In this document: piece after piece, positions 6,529 to 7,033 of the stretch | How positions within the stretch are numbered: position 1 is the stretch's first letter | Layout of the letters: every line of letters starts with the position of its first letter | Source: Rhizobium sp. LCM 4573 | GTDB lineage: Bacteria; Pseudomonadota; Alphaproteobacteria; Rhizobiales; Rhizobiaceae | Direction of reading: 5' to 3' | Assembly (NCBI RefSeq): GCF_001854865.1 | Contig: NZ_MDDW01000030.1 | Location: 51,068-58,100, forward strand | DNA: 7,033 nt | Made by a program: the position numbers and the translations under genes | Notes under the pieces: generated by a model | Seen by the model: only the letters and a program-made list of their open reading frames with translations | Database searches by the model: none | Told to the model about the DNA's origin: nothing

Positions 6529-6741
6529 ATGGACGGCATGAAGGCGTGGTATCAGTCGAAGACGGTGTGGGGTGCGCTGATCGCGGTCGCCGCATCGCTC
6601 CTGCAGGCAACAGGCCTCAATCTCGGCGAGGAAGTGCAGTCCGAGCTTGCGGATATCGCGGTGACGCTGGCCGGTGTGGGCGGCGGATTGGTGGCTCTTT
6701 ACGGCCGGATAGTTGCAGGAAGCGGCATCCGCGGCAGGTAG
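6529..6741 (+). CDS. Small two-helix membrane protein, possibly holin-like
   Basis: The product has 70 residues. It starts with a short basic, aromatic segment (MKAWYQSKTVW), then a hydrophobic helix (about residues 13-30, WGALIAVAASLLQATGL). A polar, acidic linker (LGEEVQSELADI) is followed by a second hydrophobic helix (about 44-60, VTLAGVGGGLVALYGRIV) and a basic tail ending in GIRGR. Two short membrane segments with charged ends at this size fit small phage holins and similar proteins next to tail or lysis genes, but I cannot tie it to a named family, and no endolysin follows here. It begins 15 bases after the megatron stop with a strong ribosome binding site, so it is probably co-transcribed as the last gene of the module. 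Alternatives are a membrane anchor or a conserved prophage protein of unknown role. Confidence 0.75.
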   Translation: MDGMKAWYQSKTVWGALIAVAASLLQATGLNLGEEVQSELADIAVTLAGVGGGLVALYGRIVAGSGIRGR

Positions 6742-6855
6742 GCCGCAGCGGGGATGGAGGGCATCATTCATTTGCCATTCAGGGGCCTTTGGTTACATAG
6801 TTCCCACATGCTCTGGATATGAAACCTGTCCGTCACATAAGTGGAAGTTGTAACC
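6742..6855. other. Intergenic region, likely module boundary
   Basis: The region is less GC-rich than the genes around it and contains no ORF of note. It should carry the promoter of the exported-protein gene, but I could not find a -35/-10 pair with acceptable spacing. A 5-bp GC-rich inverted repeat (6731-6735 with 6742-6746) spans the stop of the small membrane protein but has no T tract, so no intrinsic terminator is supported. Confidence 0.4.
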
Positions 6856-7033
6856 ATGGCGCGACTGCCGATCATAGCGATACTCGCCGCCGGCATTGCC
6901 GGGGGCTCCGGTTTTTTGCCGGAAAGAGCGTCCGCGCGTGATTACCTTATTCTCGTTGCAAGCGACTGCGGATCGGCCGCATCGCGGGTCGTGCGCGAAA
7001 CCGGCGGCCAGCTTCTTTCCGCCGAGCCTTCGT
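6856..7033 (+). CDS. Exported protein of unknown function, N-terminal part (partial)
   Basis: The ATG at 6856 opens a frame that stays open to the window edge, giving 59 residues. GGAAG at 6843-6847, 8 bases upstream, is a fair ribosome binding site. An in-frame TAA at 6838-6840 bounds the frame, leaving GTG at 6841 as the only earlier start. The N-terminus looks like a Sec signal peptide: a short basic start (MAR), a hydrophobic core (LPIIAILAAGIAGGSGF) and a likely cleavage site after ASA at residues 25-27. The mature part begins RDYLILVASDCGS and has one cysteine in the visible portion. I do not recognise the family. The 114-base gap before it and its secreted character suggest that it belongs to the neighbouring chromosome rather than the tail module. 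Confidence 0.65.
   Translation, partial: MARLPIIAILAAGIAGGSGFLPERASARDYLILVASDCGSAASRVVRETGGQLLSAEPS

Noticed and set aside
6789..6823. TTGGTT and TATGAA as a promoter for the exported-protein gene.
   Set aside because: The spacer is 23 bases, too long for a standard sigma-70-type promoter, and both boxes are poor matches.

Overview
The window is the distal tail end of a prophage-like gene cluster of the Rhodobacter-type gene transfer agent (GTA) family, in a GC-rich alphaproteobacterium. Gene content and protein style fit the Rhizobiales (Rhizobium/Sinorhizobium/Agrobacterium/Brucella relatives) best. The order follows the canonical GTA tail module: tape measure, DUF2460 distal tail protein, DUF2163 hub protein, NlpC/P60 peptidase, then the very long GTA TIM-barrel 'megatron' (orf15-like) protein. 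All confidently called genes are on the + strand.

Layout. Positions 1-374 hold the C-terminal end of the tape measure protein. Positions 388-1026, 1023-1898 and 1895-2353 are three tightly packed genes whose last two junctions are ATGA overlaps, so they are almost certainly translationally coupled. Positions 2354-2664 form an unusual 311-base gap between the peptidase and the megatron genes, which normally lie next to each other in this family. The gap is less GC-rich than its surroundings, has no convincing + strand gene, holds several perfect inverted repeats and carries a very small minus-strand ORF with a strong Shine-Dalgarno sequence. Positions 2665-6513 are one megatron reading frame of about 1282 codons interrupted by a single in-frame TAA at 4078-4080, near residue 472. 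Positions 6529-6741 encode a 70-residue, two-helix membrane protein that may be holin-like. Positions 6742-6855 are intergenic. From 6856 a new gene for an exported protein of unknown function begins and runs off the window; it probably lies outside the tail module.

How the genes work together. In the family, the tape measure sets tail length, the DUF2460 and DUF2163 proteins form the distal tail ring and hub, the peptidase is thought to cut cell-wall peptidoglycan during DNA delivery, and the megatron forms the baseplate and receptor-contacting tip. Here the nonsense codon in the megatron frame and the anomalous gap upstream of it suggest that the cluster is decaying, that the tip protein is made in two pieces, or that it needs stop-codon readthrough. 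I found no CRISPR array, tRNA, rRNA or complete insertion sequence. The points most worth checking are the internal stop, the structured gap, and the four-cysteine signature of the hub protein.
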